64,000 bases of DNA from positions 367,082,359 to 367,146,358 of the forward strand of contig OY856186.1 of assembly GCA_963693315.1 (NCBI GenBank). The letters are read 5' to 3'. A program made the position numbers and the translations under genes. This DNA is from Diogma glabrata. Lineage: Eukaryota; Arthropoda; Insecta; Diptera; Cylindrotomidae. The stretch's first letter is position 1; each line of letters starts with the position of its first letter. The notes below the pieces were generated by a model that searched no databases, was not told where the DNA came from, and saw only the letters and a program-made list of their open reading frames with translations. Of this stretch, positions 46,449 to 57,740 are shown in pieces.

Positions 46449-47150
46449 GTTTTGGAGTGACACCCGAACGTAAAAAACTTAAACAAACCATCACAATGTT
46501 TTCAACGATAAATCACTTCGAAACCGTTTTGTGATGACACCCGAACGTAAACAACTTAAACAAACCATCACAATGTTTTCAATGATAAATCACTCCGAAA
46601 CCGTTTTGGGATGACACCCGAACGTAAAAAACATAAACAAACCATCACAATGTTTTCAACGATAAATAACTTCGAAACCGTTTTGGGGTGACACCCGAAC
46701 GTAAACAACTTAAACAAACCATCACAATGTTTTCAATGATAAATCACTTCGAAACCGTTTTGGGGTGACACCCGAACGTAAAAAACTTAAACAAACCATC
46801 ACTATGTTTTCAATGATAAATCACTTCGAAACCGTTTTGGGGTGACACCCGAACGTAAAAAACATAAACAAACCATCACAATGTTTTCAACGATAAATAA
46901 CTTCGAAACCGTTTTGGGGTGACACCCGAACGTAAACAACTTAAACAAACCATCACAATGTTTTCAACGATAAATCACTTCGAAACCGTTTTGGGGTGAC
47001 ACCCGAACGTAAAAAACTTAAACAAACCATCACAATGTTTTCAACGATAAATCACTTCGAAACCGTTTTGGGGTGACACCCGAACGTAAAAAACTTAAAC
47101 AAACCATCACATGTTTTCAACGATAAATCACTTAGAAACCATTTTAACCA
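46449..47150. repeat. 77-bp minisatellite inside the hAT element, nine units
   Basis: The marker GACACCCGAACGTAAA recurs at about 46459, 46535, 46613, 46690, 46767, 46844, 46921, 46998 and 47075, a period of 77 with 76-78 at the start. Units differ at only a few positions (AACGATAAATCACTTCG against AATGATAAATCACTTCG). It begins directly after the terminal block GGGTGTCACCCG, and each unit carries the related GGGTGACACCC palindrome. The array may therefore multiply subterminal transposase-binding sites. Confidence 0.95.
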
Positions 47151-47159
47151 GGTTATCCA

Positions 47160-47830
47160 TATAATTTTAATTTATAAATTGTGATAACTTATAAATGTGT
47201 CCTATAAATGTGTTATTGGTTCAAAAAGAATCTATTCTACTTTTTAAAATTTTTGAGTTATTACGTGAAATAAAATTTTAACAATATTAATCGAATCAAC
47301 ATGTTGAGCATTGAATCCCATCACCACAATTACTCAATAGCTTTGAATATTCCTATAGATACCATATTGACCGTTTTTTACGATATATTATTTAGTATGC
47401 AAGCATGATTATTTAATGACCAGGTCTGAAAACACATATGCTGAATAATGTATAGGAAAAGTAGTTTACGTCGATAATGTGGCACCCTTTGTCGATAGGG
47501 TGGCACCCTTGAGTTACAATGACTCTATTCCAAAATTATTTCTAAAATATCCGCTTAACCTTACTACCTAATATATGTTTTACATTTCAAACAAATTAAT
47601 TGCAAACACCTAAGGAAACTAACAAACAATCAAATTTCCGTGTTTGTAAATGATCTCAAAATAATTTTTTTCCTTTATCTTGAAACTCAAAGAATAAATT
47701 GAAATAGATCGTTTTTCAATGGACACAAAAATAATTACTGTAGAATAAAATGGCAGTTATGCAATTACTGCAGTTTTGCAAATTTTTGTAGGTTGATACA
47801 TACTCATACTGTTTGTTTTCAGTTTTATAT
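47160..47830. other. hAT internal non-coding stretch
   Basis: AT-rich. Near 47478-47512 there are two GGTGGCACCC(T) palindromic words (GTGGCACCCTTTGTCGATAG and GGTGGCACCCTTG) resembling the terminal block. No coding frame. Confidence 0.5.
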
Positions 47831-47832
47831 AT

Positions 47833-48330
47833 TTATATATTTGAATTAAATGAAAGTTTATCATTTAAAATTACATTTTGTTGAGTTTTAAATCCCTTGG
47901 AAATTTCAAACTCATCAAGTGATTCTTTTAAAGATCCTTGGCTACATAAATGTAAAGCCTTCAATTTTTTTTTTAAAGTGGTGTAGCTATTGTTATTAAC
48001 TACATAGTTAATAACAATAGCTACCATCATTTACATAAATGGTTTACAAAAATAAACTTTAAATTTTGTTTATTTTTCTTCTTGGGCAGGTATTCCTTAA
48101 ATCAGTCTTTAAAACATTTTCCGGTTTTCCTGATGTAAAATTTTTCACAAAAATCACATTCAATTTTGTAAATTATTGAGCATGATTCTAATTGGATATT
48201 TAATTTTGGTTTCAATTCTTTATATAAAATATCTTTTAGGATTTCATACTTATATTTTTTTAAATAGTTCCTTATAATATTAGGCTATGATTTGTATATT
48301 CCATTTTATCAAATATTATTTAATATAAGT
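47833..48330 (-). pseudogene. Penelope-like GIY-YIG fragment inserted in the hAT element
   Basis: On the minus strand, SIIYKIECDFCEKFYIRKTG (about 48120-48180) matches 'GiYkI.C..C.kfYiGkTg'. Both catalytic motifs are decayed (GIY to SIIY, YIG to YIR). Further on, SKGFKTQQNVILNDKLSFNS (47833-47900) fits the C-terminal 'N.L....f' region. The central part has frame breaks. Orientation is opposite to the host hAT gene, so it inserted later. Confidence 0.7.
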
Positions 48331-48539
48331 TGTTACAAGGAAATTTAAATAAATTAATTTTCTTGGCGGTGTATTTAGTCGTTAACACAGTGCACTTATT
48401 ATGAACTATGTACCTATTATGTATCCTACAAATATATTTAGAATTAATGCTTTGCTGATACCTATACTATAATTAAAAATATTTTTTTAGATTTCGTTTA
48501 GCAAATATCCCAAAAAATAAATATGCCACGAGGAGTTCA

Positions 48540-51370
48540 TACTTTTTAAAGAAAAAGATGGTTCCAGCAGAGAAAGACCAAATCTATAAATATGTTACAA
48601 AACCCGATGATATCCAAGGTTCATCAAAAGAAACTGATTATCACGTTGATGCAACGAATGTTTCAGAGAATATTGGTTCATCTTCGGAAAGTAACAGCAA
48701 CAATACAGAATTAATAATGATAACCTATGATGACGAATCAGAAAGGAATAATGAAAATGACAGTGATAATGCCGCTAATGCTTCTACTATCGAAGACAGT
48801 ACTTGCATGGGTGAATCACTTCAGGACTTAAGAGATGTATCATATTGGAATATACTCGTCTCTGGTAATGTTCGCATTGAAATCATAAAAAAAGAAAGTG
48901 AACATTTTCAAAATAGAGAAGGGTCGTTTGTTACTGTATCTAGACACGGGTTAGACATAAAAGGTGATGTTCGCCATCTTTCTAAAGAATGGTTTTATAA
49001 AATGATGAATAATGGTGAAAAAATTTTACGGCCATGGATTGTTTATTCTCCTGTAAATAATAACTTGCGTCCTGTATTGCTTCTGTTGTCGTGTATTTGC
49101 TGTCACCAATAATAATAATACAAAATCAACATTTACTACTGGATATCAGAAGCGGTGGAAACTAAATCCCAAAGTGGCCGAGCATGAAACTTCAAATGAA
49201 CATCTGGAGAATTTTGAAAAGTGGAAAACTTTGGAAATGAGGTTAAAAATTCATAAAACGATACGAGACGCAGCCTTGCAATTAATATATAATAAAAAAC
49301 AGAAGTGGAAACATCTTTTATCAAGATTATTGGATATAACTTTGTTTTTATCTAAACAAAACCCAGCATTTCATGGACATGATGAAGGACAAAGTTCTTC
49401 AAATAAAGGCAATTTCTTAGAACTAACTAAACTATTGTCAAAGTATGATGTAGCGTTAAAAGAACACATTTTGAATTTGGAGCATGGTAAATCACCATAA
49501 GTATCATATTTGTCACCAGATATACCAAATGAGTTCATAAATGTTTTAGCGGTCCACGTAAAGTTTAAGCTTGTCAACGAAATTAAATCGGTTAAATATT
49601 TTGGAATTATGTTTGATAGCACACCTGACATTTCACATATTGATCAAATGTCAGAAGGGATTCGTTATGTGAAAATTGATGGTAGTAAAATGGAAATCAA
49701 GGAAGTATTCCTTGGATTTTTTCCTTTACGTGGAAAAAAGCCGCTGATTTAAGCGATGAAATTCTTACACTGAAAAAAAAATTGAAGTAATGATAACCTC
49801 ATCTCGAAGATGGCAGTTTATTATTCATGCAAAGAAAAGATATTTACAAACAATTTCACCGTGATTGGGACAACTACTCAGTACTCAGTAACATTTTCCT
49901 GATAACAGAACGAGGTGTAATAAAAATATAAAGTGCTATCCAATATAACAGTAGTTGAATAAAGTTAATAACTATTTCCATGAAAACATATTTCTTTGGC
50001 CTTATATCATGAATTTTTCATTTTAAAATTTAAGTATTTGAGATTAATTGAACTATATTTTATTTTCACATAAATATTTCATGTGATTGTCTCAACTGCA
50101 TCGGCTTAACATTGTACGGTTGTTGAATCAATCTCGTATTTCGATTCGCCATATCTGCCCGCACGGTGAGGTTGAGACAACTGCATTTCGATTGGAAATA
50201 GGACATGTTTTTTCAGTGTAAAATCTTGAAAATGATGGTATAGATGTTATGAATTGTCGTTCCCAAGGTTATGATAATGCAGCTGTTATGAGTAGTATAC
50301 ATGGAGAAGTGCAAGCTATTATTAAAGCAAAAAATAACAAAGCAATTTTTCTGGGCTGCAAAGATCATTCAATTAATTTATACGGCCAACACTCGTCAGT
50401 GGAAGCCATTTTTACATGTTTTTCTGCTTCGACTAGCCGCTGGGAAGTACTTGCTAAACACAATAAAGCAACTGTTAAAATACTCTTAACAGCGTATTGA
50501 AGTGCTCATTATGCTGCAGTAAAAGTATTGGCCGAAAACTTTGATGGGATTGTGGCTGAAATTGAGAAGTTAAGTGATCAACAAGAAAATGTAGACACTA
50601 GAGGCGCTGCACAGAACCTTATCAATGCAGCATGTGATTTTTCGTTTCTTTGCTATCTTTTGTTTTGGAATGATATTCTAAGAGAAATAATATCAGTGCT
50701 CAGATTGGATTGAAAAGCACGGGCTTGAATATTGATCAATTAGCTACAAAAATAGAGTCAATTCATAACGAAGTCTCATTGTAGAAGAGGCAATAGATCT
50801 TGCTGCGAAAAAATCGGAGGACTATGACATTCCAATGGAAAGCCGAATTTGTCATAAAAACGCAAAAAACGAACGGGTGGTGAGTTTGCACCTGATGTTG
50901 GACTGACACTGAGAGCTCAACTTAAAAAGGACATGTTGGAATGTCTTGACCGATTCAGTGTTGAACTCCGAACTAGACTGAAGTCAGTTCAAGATTTAGC
51001 TTCATTGTTCGAGGTTGTGCAGACAAACACTTAGCTTTTGGCGAACAGTGAAGAGTTAAAATTATCGGTATCAAAATTTACTGGTTTTTATGATGCGGTA
51101 TTGGCAACAGAACTCCTCATAGAGATATAAAGGGTGAGGAGGCATTTAAAAGCGGCCAATGTTACAGTTTCTAACTGGGTGTACCTAGACTTTTTGAAAT
51201 TCATCGTAGAATGGGATTTTTTAGAATTTCTTCCGAATCTTACGGTCGCACTAAAGTTATTTATGACTATTTGCGTATTAGTGGCTTCGTATGAGAGGAG
51301 TTTCAGCAAATTAAAATTAGTTAAAAATTACTTGCGGGCTTATAATAATAATGCTCATTTGTATTAATTA
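48540..51370 (+). pseudogene. hAT transposase (TTF zinc finger, DUF4371, hAT dimerisation) pseudogene
   Basis: The domain order follows ZMYM1-like hAT proteins. First is an acidic N-terminus, then the TTF-type entry LSKEWFYKMMNNGEKILRPW (about 48980-49040). Next comes FEKWKTLEMRLK (about 49210-49245). The core follows: QNPAFHGHDE, GNFLELTKLLSKYD, YLSPDIPNEFINVL, YFGIMFDSTPDISHIDQMSE, a DUF4371 signature with catalytic-type Asp residues. After the MITE come CRSQGYDNAAVMSSIHGEVQ, FLGCKDHSINLYG and ENVDTRGAAQNLINA. Last is ICVLVASYERSFSKLKLVKN (about 51270-51330), the hAT C-terminal dimerisation motif. Damage: frameshift near 49070, TAA at about 49498, MITE insertion, a stop replacing the Trp of RWSAHY near 50499, and further breaks at 50710-51130. 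Confidence 0.9.
49768..50218. mobile_element. CACTG-ended MITE, copy 2, inside the hAT transposase gene
   Basis: Starts CACTGAAAAAAAAATTGA and ends GGACATGTTTTTTCAGTG; 451 bases. TA flanks both sides (49766-49767 and 50219-50220), consistent with a 2-bp target duplication. It interrupts the DUF4371 coding region, so it is younger than the hAT insertion. Near-identical in layout to 13783-14230. Confidence 0.9.
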
Positions 51371-51482
51371 AAAAAAATTATAAATTACGTTTATCGGCTT
51401 TTTATTATTATTGACAGTTTTTATTTTTGGGGTGACACCACAATATCCGCCCCGGGTGCCACCCATGCTAGCTACGCCACTG

Positions 51483-51490
51483 GTTGAGAA
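51483..51490. repeat. hAT target-site duplication, right copy
   Basis: GTTGAGAA, identical to the left copy at 46390-46397. Confidence 0.9.
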
Positions 51491-52070
51491 TAATACTCCA
51501 TCTATCGGATATAAAAAAAACAATTGTGTATAATGGTCGAAATCTCTAATATGCCGGATGAAGAGATAGCAGGAGTAAGTGAGGTAGATGATATGATGGA
51601 TATAAATATCGCTCGATCATGAGGAAAACACTCTCTTCTGGTAGTGTGATTTGTGACTTCACCGTGATTGATCTTACTTTATTGTGTAATAAGTAAAAGA
51701 AAAAAATTATTCTATATAATTGAATTTCAGTTTTGTTTAGAAATTGTGTTCAATTTTAAAAATAATAAAAATGTATAACTGTAGCAAAATTTTATTGCTG
51801 TGATTTGCGGCCTTCAAGTGTCACTTTTTAACCAAATATTTTCATGTCATAGTTACGTCCGAATAAGTTAAAAACATTTGTATTTGTTTAAATTCTATAA
51901 AAAATAGAAATTTTTATCAAAGCAAGCTTTTAATTCAAAACTTTCATAATCCAATCAAAATAATTGTTTTTGTCATAGTTATACGATTTGTATTTTTATT
52001 TCAAAATTTATAAAAAAAATTTAATTTTGATTTAGATTAAACAATTTTTTTTATATATTTTGCTTGCGGC
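51490..52070. other. No gene seen
   Basis: AT-rich flank of the hAT element. Confidence 0.5.
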
Positions 52071-52074
52071 GAAT

Positions 52075-52205
52075 AAAAAATAGTATATGATGCACGGACA
52101 TAAGCCATTTTGGACTTAATCGGCTGGCGCCTCGATTCGCAAACTCCACATACGTCCAAAATCTTTAGCTTTACGTCCTTTGCATCATAATGTACTATTA
52201 TGTAA
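52075..52205. repeat. Hairpin MITE-like palindrome
   Basis: ATGATGCACGGACATAAGCC and TTTTGGAC (about 52088-52116) are the imperfect complement of GTCCAAAATC and GCTTTACGTCCTTTGCATCAT (about 52155-52190). Outward, TAGTATATGATG pairs with CATAATGTACTA. The centre is GC-richer (GGCTGGCGCCTCGATTCG). The palindrome is about 130 bases. Confidence 0.65.
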
Positions 52206-52209
52206 TTTT

Positions 52210-55200
52210 ATAATAATTGGACCTTTGTTACTACTATATAAATTAATAAAATCTGCCCGGGATGCAATTTCCCCTTAACGAATCTTAAATTTGGGAATCT
52301 CATACGTTTTTTCTAAATTTATCCTAACATCCCAAAGGGGAAAAAGGAGTAATTAAACAAAAATTAATATGTCTATAATCTAAAAATACCTTAAATTACA
52401 ACTGTTGATTGGTGATTCACTTCCAGCGTTGTTTTTAATTTTCAAAGTTTAATTTTCAAAAACTCAGCAGCATGAAATAGATCCTTTCGAGCGAGGTTTC
52501 TGGCACATAAAACTATTATTCGTATTTTTTGTGCCCCATTGCGGCGTGAATATTCCAATTTGTTCGTAATTCAAATAAAAATTATAAGTTGCTTTACGAA
52601 CCAACATTTATTATACTATTTAAGTAATAATAATTAATTATTTTCTTTACTAATGATCTTATAAATCAAGACGAATTATTTAAAAATTCTGGTTTATATA
52701 AATTTATAACATGGAGTATGAAAAATTGGATGAAATTTGTAGCTAAAATCCACTGCGTATGAAACTTAATTTGATACGTTTAAAATAGATACAGTAACTT
52801 TAAATACATTTTGATATTACATTAATTGATATCTTACGAGGTATTTTATGTATATCTTGAAATTAACTCTTTCATTTTTTTTAATTAAAACTCTATTGAT
52901 ATCAATATCGCACAATTATGATACACCGCCTCATGTTAACAATTGAAAAAACTATCAAAAAAAAAACTGTATTGTTTTTTCCTTTAATCCAAATCAGAAT
53001 GAATATTGGAAAAAATCGAACCAATGTGATTTCTTGTTTTACATCTTCTCGTAAAAAAACAAATCGTGTAATACTAAAAATTCAACAAAGATTAGCAACG
53101 ACATCTGTTCGTCAGAATTGGAAATAAAATTGAGTACGTTCGTTTGCTTTTTATAGTATATTCAAAATTTAACTAGCAGTTAAGTTTTAGAAAATTTTAA
53201 AATTATTATTAATGTAAAAATGAACGGAAACTAATGAAATACATTTTTATTGAATTGAAAACAAAGAGGAATTTGGTTTTATTATTGTTTTGCGATTATT
53301 GCGATCGTTACAATTTATTGTCTGGTTTTTCTTTGAAACTGTGTTAAATAAAAGGAATAAAGAAAATATATATCTGAAACAAAAAAGTATTATATGTAAT
53401 TGACCGGAACTGTATGAAAAAGTATTTAGTAGAAGTGACAACTGTATTAATTTAGCCGCCATCAGTGATTGTTGTAGAGAAGTAGAGTGCCTAAATTTGT
53501 TTGAAAGTCATTACTGTTTCTACCATGGGGAGTGACGATGAATAAACTAAATTGGTTTACACGACGGTAAATTATGTGGTGTCACGGATGTGAAAATTAG
53601 ATTAGGATGAACACTACAATCACTCATATTTGCTGTCATTGTTAATGCCGTTGCTTGCTACAAGTTGATTGACTTATCGTAACTTATGTAATGTTGCTAG
53701 TGTGGAAATATTTACTAGTGATCGAGGTTATTTTTTTCATAATTGTTGTTTTTTCTTCTAAATGCTGGTTCATGAAAGATAATAATTGACTCAACCAAGT
53801 ATTGTATGTTGTTGCGGTTGTGGAAGTGAAAACTGATGATCATGGCTAAAGCCTTTATTGGATCAAGCGATTTATTGCCACAAGAGAATTATGCAGAAAC
53901 ATCTTCTCTGACAATGCAATAATCTTTTATTGGAGAGATAATAATTTATCAAACTACAGGATATAATCTTTTCAAATTGCAAAAAAACAACCAACAAAGT
54001 GAACAGATGAGCAATGACAAGGTAAGCAAATTAAATGACATTTTGCACAGCCAGGCTATCCGAATGTTGGCGATCTTTATGGAGCTGCTGTAAAATCTAA
54101 AAAGTTTCATCTATACCGTATTGTGGGAAATACATCCGTTGCGTTGGCGGAATTTAATGCTTTTAAAAAAACAAGCTGAAGTTTAACTCCAGGACACTTT
54201 TTGATTGTGCATCCAGAAATAATTACATCAAATCAATCAACACTTCGTAGATGACGAATTATGACGGCAGATTACAAAAAGAATATACAGTCCACAATTA
54301 AAACATCTTTATAGCTGGGATTTGATTTAGTTCCACCGACCTCGAATTTATGTTAGCAGTTGGAAACTATCAGTTAGTTGAACATGAAATGTTGTTTTTT
54401 GACAAAAGATTTTATTTTTTTCTATATGATTTTACTTTATGATTTTTAGTCAGAATAGTGTTCAGATGGCAAACCTTCTGATCATTAGGGTGGACAATCT
54501 ACCTCTACAAAAATGGAAAATTGGAAGAACTACAGAGGTTCATCTATGCCGGATGGGCCAGTCAGAGTAATGACGATCAAAACCATTCAGGGAAATTTAG
54601 AGCGCAACATTTCAAACAAAATTTTTTTTTTATAGTTCGGGCCAATCACTTAGGCTACAGAGCTCTAAATGCTTGATGCACGTGTTAACGTTAGGAATGG
54701 AAAATTAAAGGGTGGTTTTTATGGAGTTAGGGTTGAAAGGAATTGATTTTAGCTTGGTATTCACTGAAGAAATTCATCAAAACCGAAAAAGAATTACCGG
54801 GACAAAGGCGTTAAACCGATCGAACCTTGAAAACATTTTATAAAATAGGCAAAAATACTAATCAAACGGTTGGATAAGTCTAAGATAAGTCGAGTTTTTT
54901 TTATTATATTGTCAACCTAAGGAACACAATAATTTCTCGTTCAATACTGGCATGGGCTCTTACAGGCTGAGAATTCAGAAATTATCACAAAAAGATTCGT
55001 GTGGAGGAAACAAACAAATGCATATTATGTACTGACGAGAATGATCTGTAAACATATAATCCTTTCCTTATTCCGATAATCCGAAAAGTGATAGTTTTAG
55101 AAGTTTTGTATATTATTTGAGTTTGGTGTAACATATATATACGGTGCTCCGTAATGCTGGGTATACGAACTCTTTCCTTGTACGTGTGTTAATGATTCAA

Positions 55201-55425
55201 ATGTGGAGAGGCTCACACAAAGTCATTACGAAATGGGCTGGATCAATATGTCATGTGATTTGTGCCGTGCTGATGATCGTCTAGATTGGGGGCCCATTCA
55301 AATAGCTCAGCCACGGAGTCACCTAGATACCTTTAATCGCTAAGTCAACAGGGTTTTGACTTCGTCGGCCTACTAACTTTCCCGTGTGAAAAATGGACAG
55401 TATTTTAAAAAACACAAACATAAAT
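52210..55425. other. No gene recognised; possible decayed element at 53990-54850
   Basis: Mostly AT-rich. The stretch 53990-54850 is less AT-biased and shows fragments of frames such as FIYAGWASQSNDDQNHSGKF (about 54540-54600), but no family could be identified. The small plus frame at 52918-53127 and minus frame at 53247-53462 are Lys/Phe-rich and not convincing. Confidence 0.4.
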
Positions 55426-55429
55426 AAAA

Positions 55430-57660
55430 GACAAGAAGTCGCCACATTGACGAAGGGAGAAGGTGCAAGTGGCAGGCGTAAGAGCTTCTCAAGGCTGACG
55501 ATAGAAATGTATCAGTGGCAAGTGACATTGCTTGGGCCGGGGACAGGATAGCTCCTGTGCCGGCAGAAGATAGCACTGTGCATAATAAAAGCAATAGGAC
55601 GAGAACGCATAGAGCTCCATCTCTACCAACTTTACACCAGCCTGGATGGCTGGACGACCCACTGAGGCAAGGGCTCAGTGGGGTTGGTACTAGGTGGAAC
55701 CAAAGGTTGGAAAGGATGTGTGGAAAGGATGTTTCCTTGTGGAAAGGATATGTCCGGAGGACTTGGAAAAAAGCTCTGGAACGGAAGTGTAAGAGCTTGG
55801 GTTAACCGAGACAGGGCCATTAAATCAACTAGCGGTTTATTTTTATTTAGCGTATGGTTTTTTTTGTGACACATTAAAAAATTAAACTTAAAAATAGGTA
55901 GACTCTTCTATGAAATCTACCTAAAACAATACATGGATACACATTAAATGAACTTACAATCAATTTGATTGCGTGTCTTTTAAGTAAATTAAAAAGTAAA
56001 ATATTTGAACATTGGGCAGTACATTTGAACATTAGATGTTTACATCGAGCGAGTCTATCCATGCTACTACATCGGGAGTTGCCAAATGGATGTCTGAGAT
56101 GTTGGGGTGTGTGAAATAGATAAGCTCCTCGTGCTGCACCCTGGATTACGCAAATAGTCTATTTCAACTTGGTAGCCAAACATTTCATTTCGAACTCTTG
56201 GCTGTGATACAAAAAAAAAAAAAAAAAAAAAAAAACTAGCGGTAAGAAATATGCTGATGTAATGTTCCCAGGATCTGGTTTGGGGGTATTCACTTTAAAC
56301 TTGGTCATGTGGTGGTAGAGTGCGACGAGATCAAAAGGTAAAATGACTCGTTTCTGTTTCATCTAGAATGGATTCCTCGCAAGATTACCGTCTTTCTTTC
56401 AATGAGTGCTGGGCAGACCATGGAGAAATCTTTTGCGCTGCTAGAAGGGTGAAACGCTAGCTTATTTGTCAAAAATTGGAACATGTCTGGAAGTTTCGAT
56501 GAGGGCACAGGCCAACTCTTGACTGTACTGATAGGCAACAGGGCAAAGACAGCCTTATTTGTGGTAGGGAATAACCTTAACTTCCGGTTTGGTGTTGTCC
56601 ATGGACTTACAAAAACGCCTACAGAGTTAACGGAGGAAAAAGGGGTTCCAGGGAGTCAGCTGCAACTTAGCGATACCCAGTGGCAAATATGGTTGTGGAA
56701 GAGATGGAGGATTCTGCTGCAAAAAGATTACAGTCACATTAAGGACGTGGAGACCGAGGAGAAAGAGAGGTTGTTGATGGATGAAGGAGCAGACACAACT
56801 CCAACAATATCTAATAGAGGCTCCAAGAAGCTTGCGCGGACACTAGTGAAAGTCTACCACGCCATAGCAGCGTCAGCTGTGGTGGTCAAAATATTCACTA
56901 AGAAACCACAGGATATTCCTGGCTTCACAAAAACAGGATAAGGAACTTGCAAACAGCGAGGTGAAGGTAGTATGGGATACTAATGCAATCTCACTGGAGC
57001 GTCCATTATGATTAGGAAAAAACATTAGTTATATTTGTCTTTCAGATTTTCTTACCAGGGGCTTGGTGGCCACGTCCACTACTACCACACTTGGGGGTAT
57101 TTGCCGCCAGGTAGTGGTAGCATCAGCATAATGTACAGGGAATTGGGTAATGATACCATACAGAGGAGAACCATCTTTGTCGAATAATAGAATGATTCTG
57201 TTTGAACTGGATAGTACAAAAGAGGAATCACCCCCGATTCAAAACCTCAGGAACAGAAGGTGGGATCAATTTGAGAACTGGAAAGAAGGTTTACAGCTTT
57301 TAACGGTAGGAGGAACAGTAAAACACTAAACCGCACTGGAAGAAGCTGTATCGGAGGTACACCTGGCAAAAAACATGGCGTTTGAGGCCCGCTACTCAAT
57401 TACTAAGGTAAAGGAGCAGAGAGACGCGTTTTGGTGGAGCAAGAAGTTGTCAAAATTAAGAACAGAAGTACGGAGGCTCTTTAATAGAGCAAAACAATTC
57501 TGAAACTGGGAAGAGTATACCAGGGTACTTACCACCTACAATAAAGAAATCAAAAGGGCAAGGAGAAGCAGTTTCAGAACCTTCTTTCATAATATCTCTT
57601 CAACGCCTGTAACGGTTAGGTTGCATAAGGCATTGGCGAAGGACGGTGTCGAAATTAAAA
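55430..57660 (+). mobile_element. R1/I-like LINE relic: ORF1-like and endonuclease-to-RT linker parts
   Basis: A markedly GC-richer block. Frames at 55515-55805 (IAPVPAEDSTVHNKSNRTRT, then Trp/Arg/Lys-rich) and 56483-56941 (basic and Trp-containing, WQIWLWKRWRILLQKDYSH) look like LINE ORF1 or N-terminal ORF2 pieces. 57180-57660 reads, in order, LRNRRWDQFENWKEGLQ, LEEAVSEVHLAKNMAFEA, AFWWSKKLSKLRTEVRRLFN and YNKEIKRARRSSFRTFF, then RLHKALAKDG. That is the standard linker just before the RT of I/R1/LOA-type LINEs ('pWWn..L..lR.evRr.fnrak', 'Y...ik.aKr.swr.fc.'). The RT itself is absent: the element breaks off at 57660 into AATTAA repeats. Confidence 0.75.
55837..56233 (+). mobile_element. Poly(A)-tailed retro-insertion with 10-bp target duplication (SINE or truncated LINE)
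   Basis: AACTAGCGGT occurs at 55827-55836 and again at 56234-56243. Between them are 397 bases ending in a run of about 22 A (56212-56233). That is the hallmark of target-primed reverse transcription. The insert has no coding frame of note and no similarity to the surrounding LINE. Whether it is a SINE with a pol III promoter or the 3' end of a LINE cannot be decided here. Confidence 0.85.
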
Positions 57661-57740
57661 CTTAAAATAATTAAATTAATTAAAATTAAAATAATTAAAA
57701 TAATTAATTAAAATTAAAATAATTAAATAATTAAAATTTT
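57661..57740. repeat. (AATTAAAATA)n low-complexity tract
   Basis: Short words AATTAAAATAATTAAAAT repeat for about 75 bases, directly at the broken end of the LINE relic. Confidence 0.8.

Larger units (their letters stand above)
46398..51482 (+). mobile_element. Full-length hAT transposon (ZMYM1-like transposase) with 8-bp target duplication
   Basis: The left end is CAGAGGCGTAGCTAGG (from 46398) and the right end is CTAGCTACGCCACTG (to 51482), giving a terminal inverted repeat CAGWGGCGTAGCTAG typical of hAT elements. The flanking 8 bases GTTGAGAA occur at 46390-46397 and again at 51483-51490 without mismatch, the exact target duplication expected of hAT. The element is 5085 bases long. It holds, in order, a GC-rich terminal block, a 77-bp tandem array, a Penelope insertion (about 47830-48330), the transposase pseudogene (48540-51370) and, inside that gene, a CACTG MITE (49768-50218). 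Confidence 0.95.

Noticed and set aside
46449..47150. CRISPR array
   Set aside because: The 77-bp units are contiguous with no unique spacers, in an insect-like transposon; it is a minisatellite.
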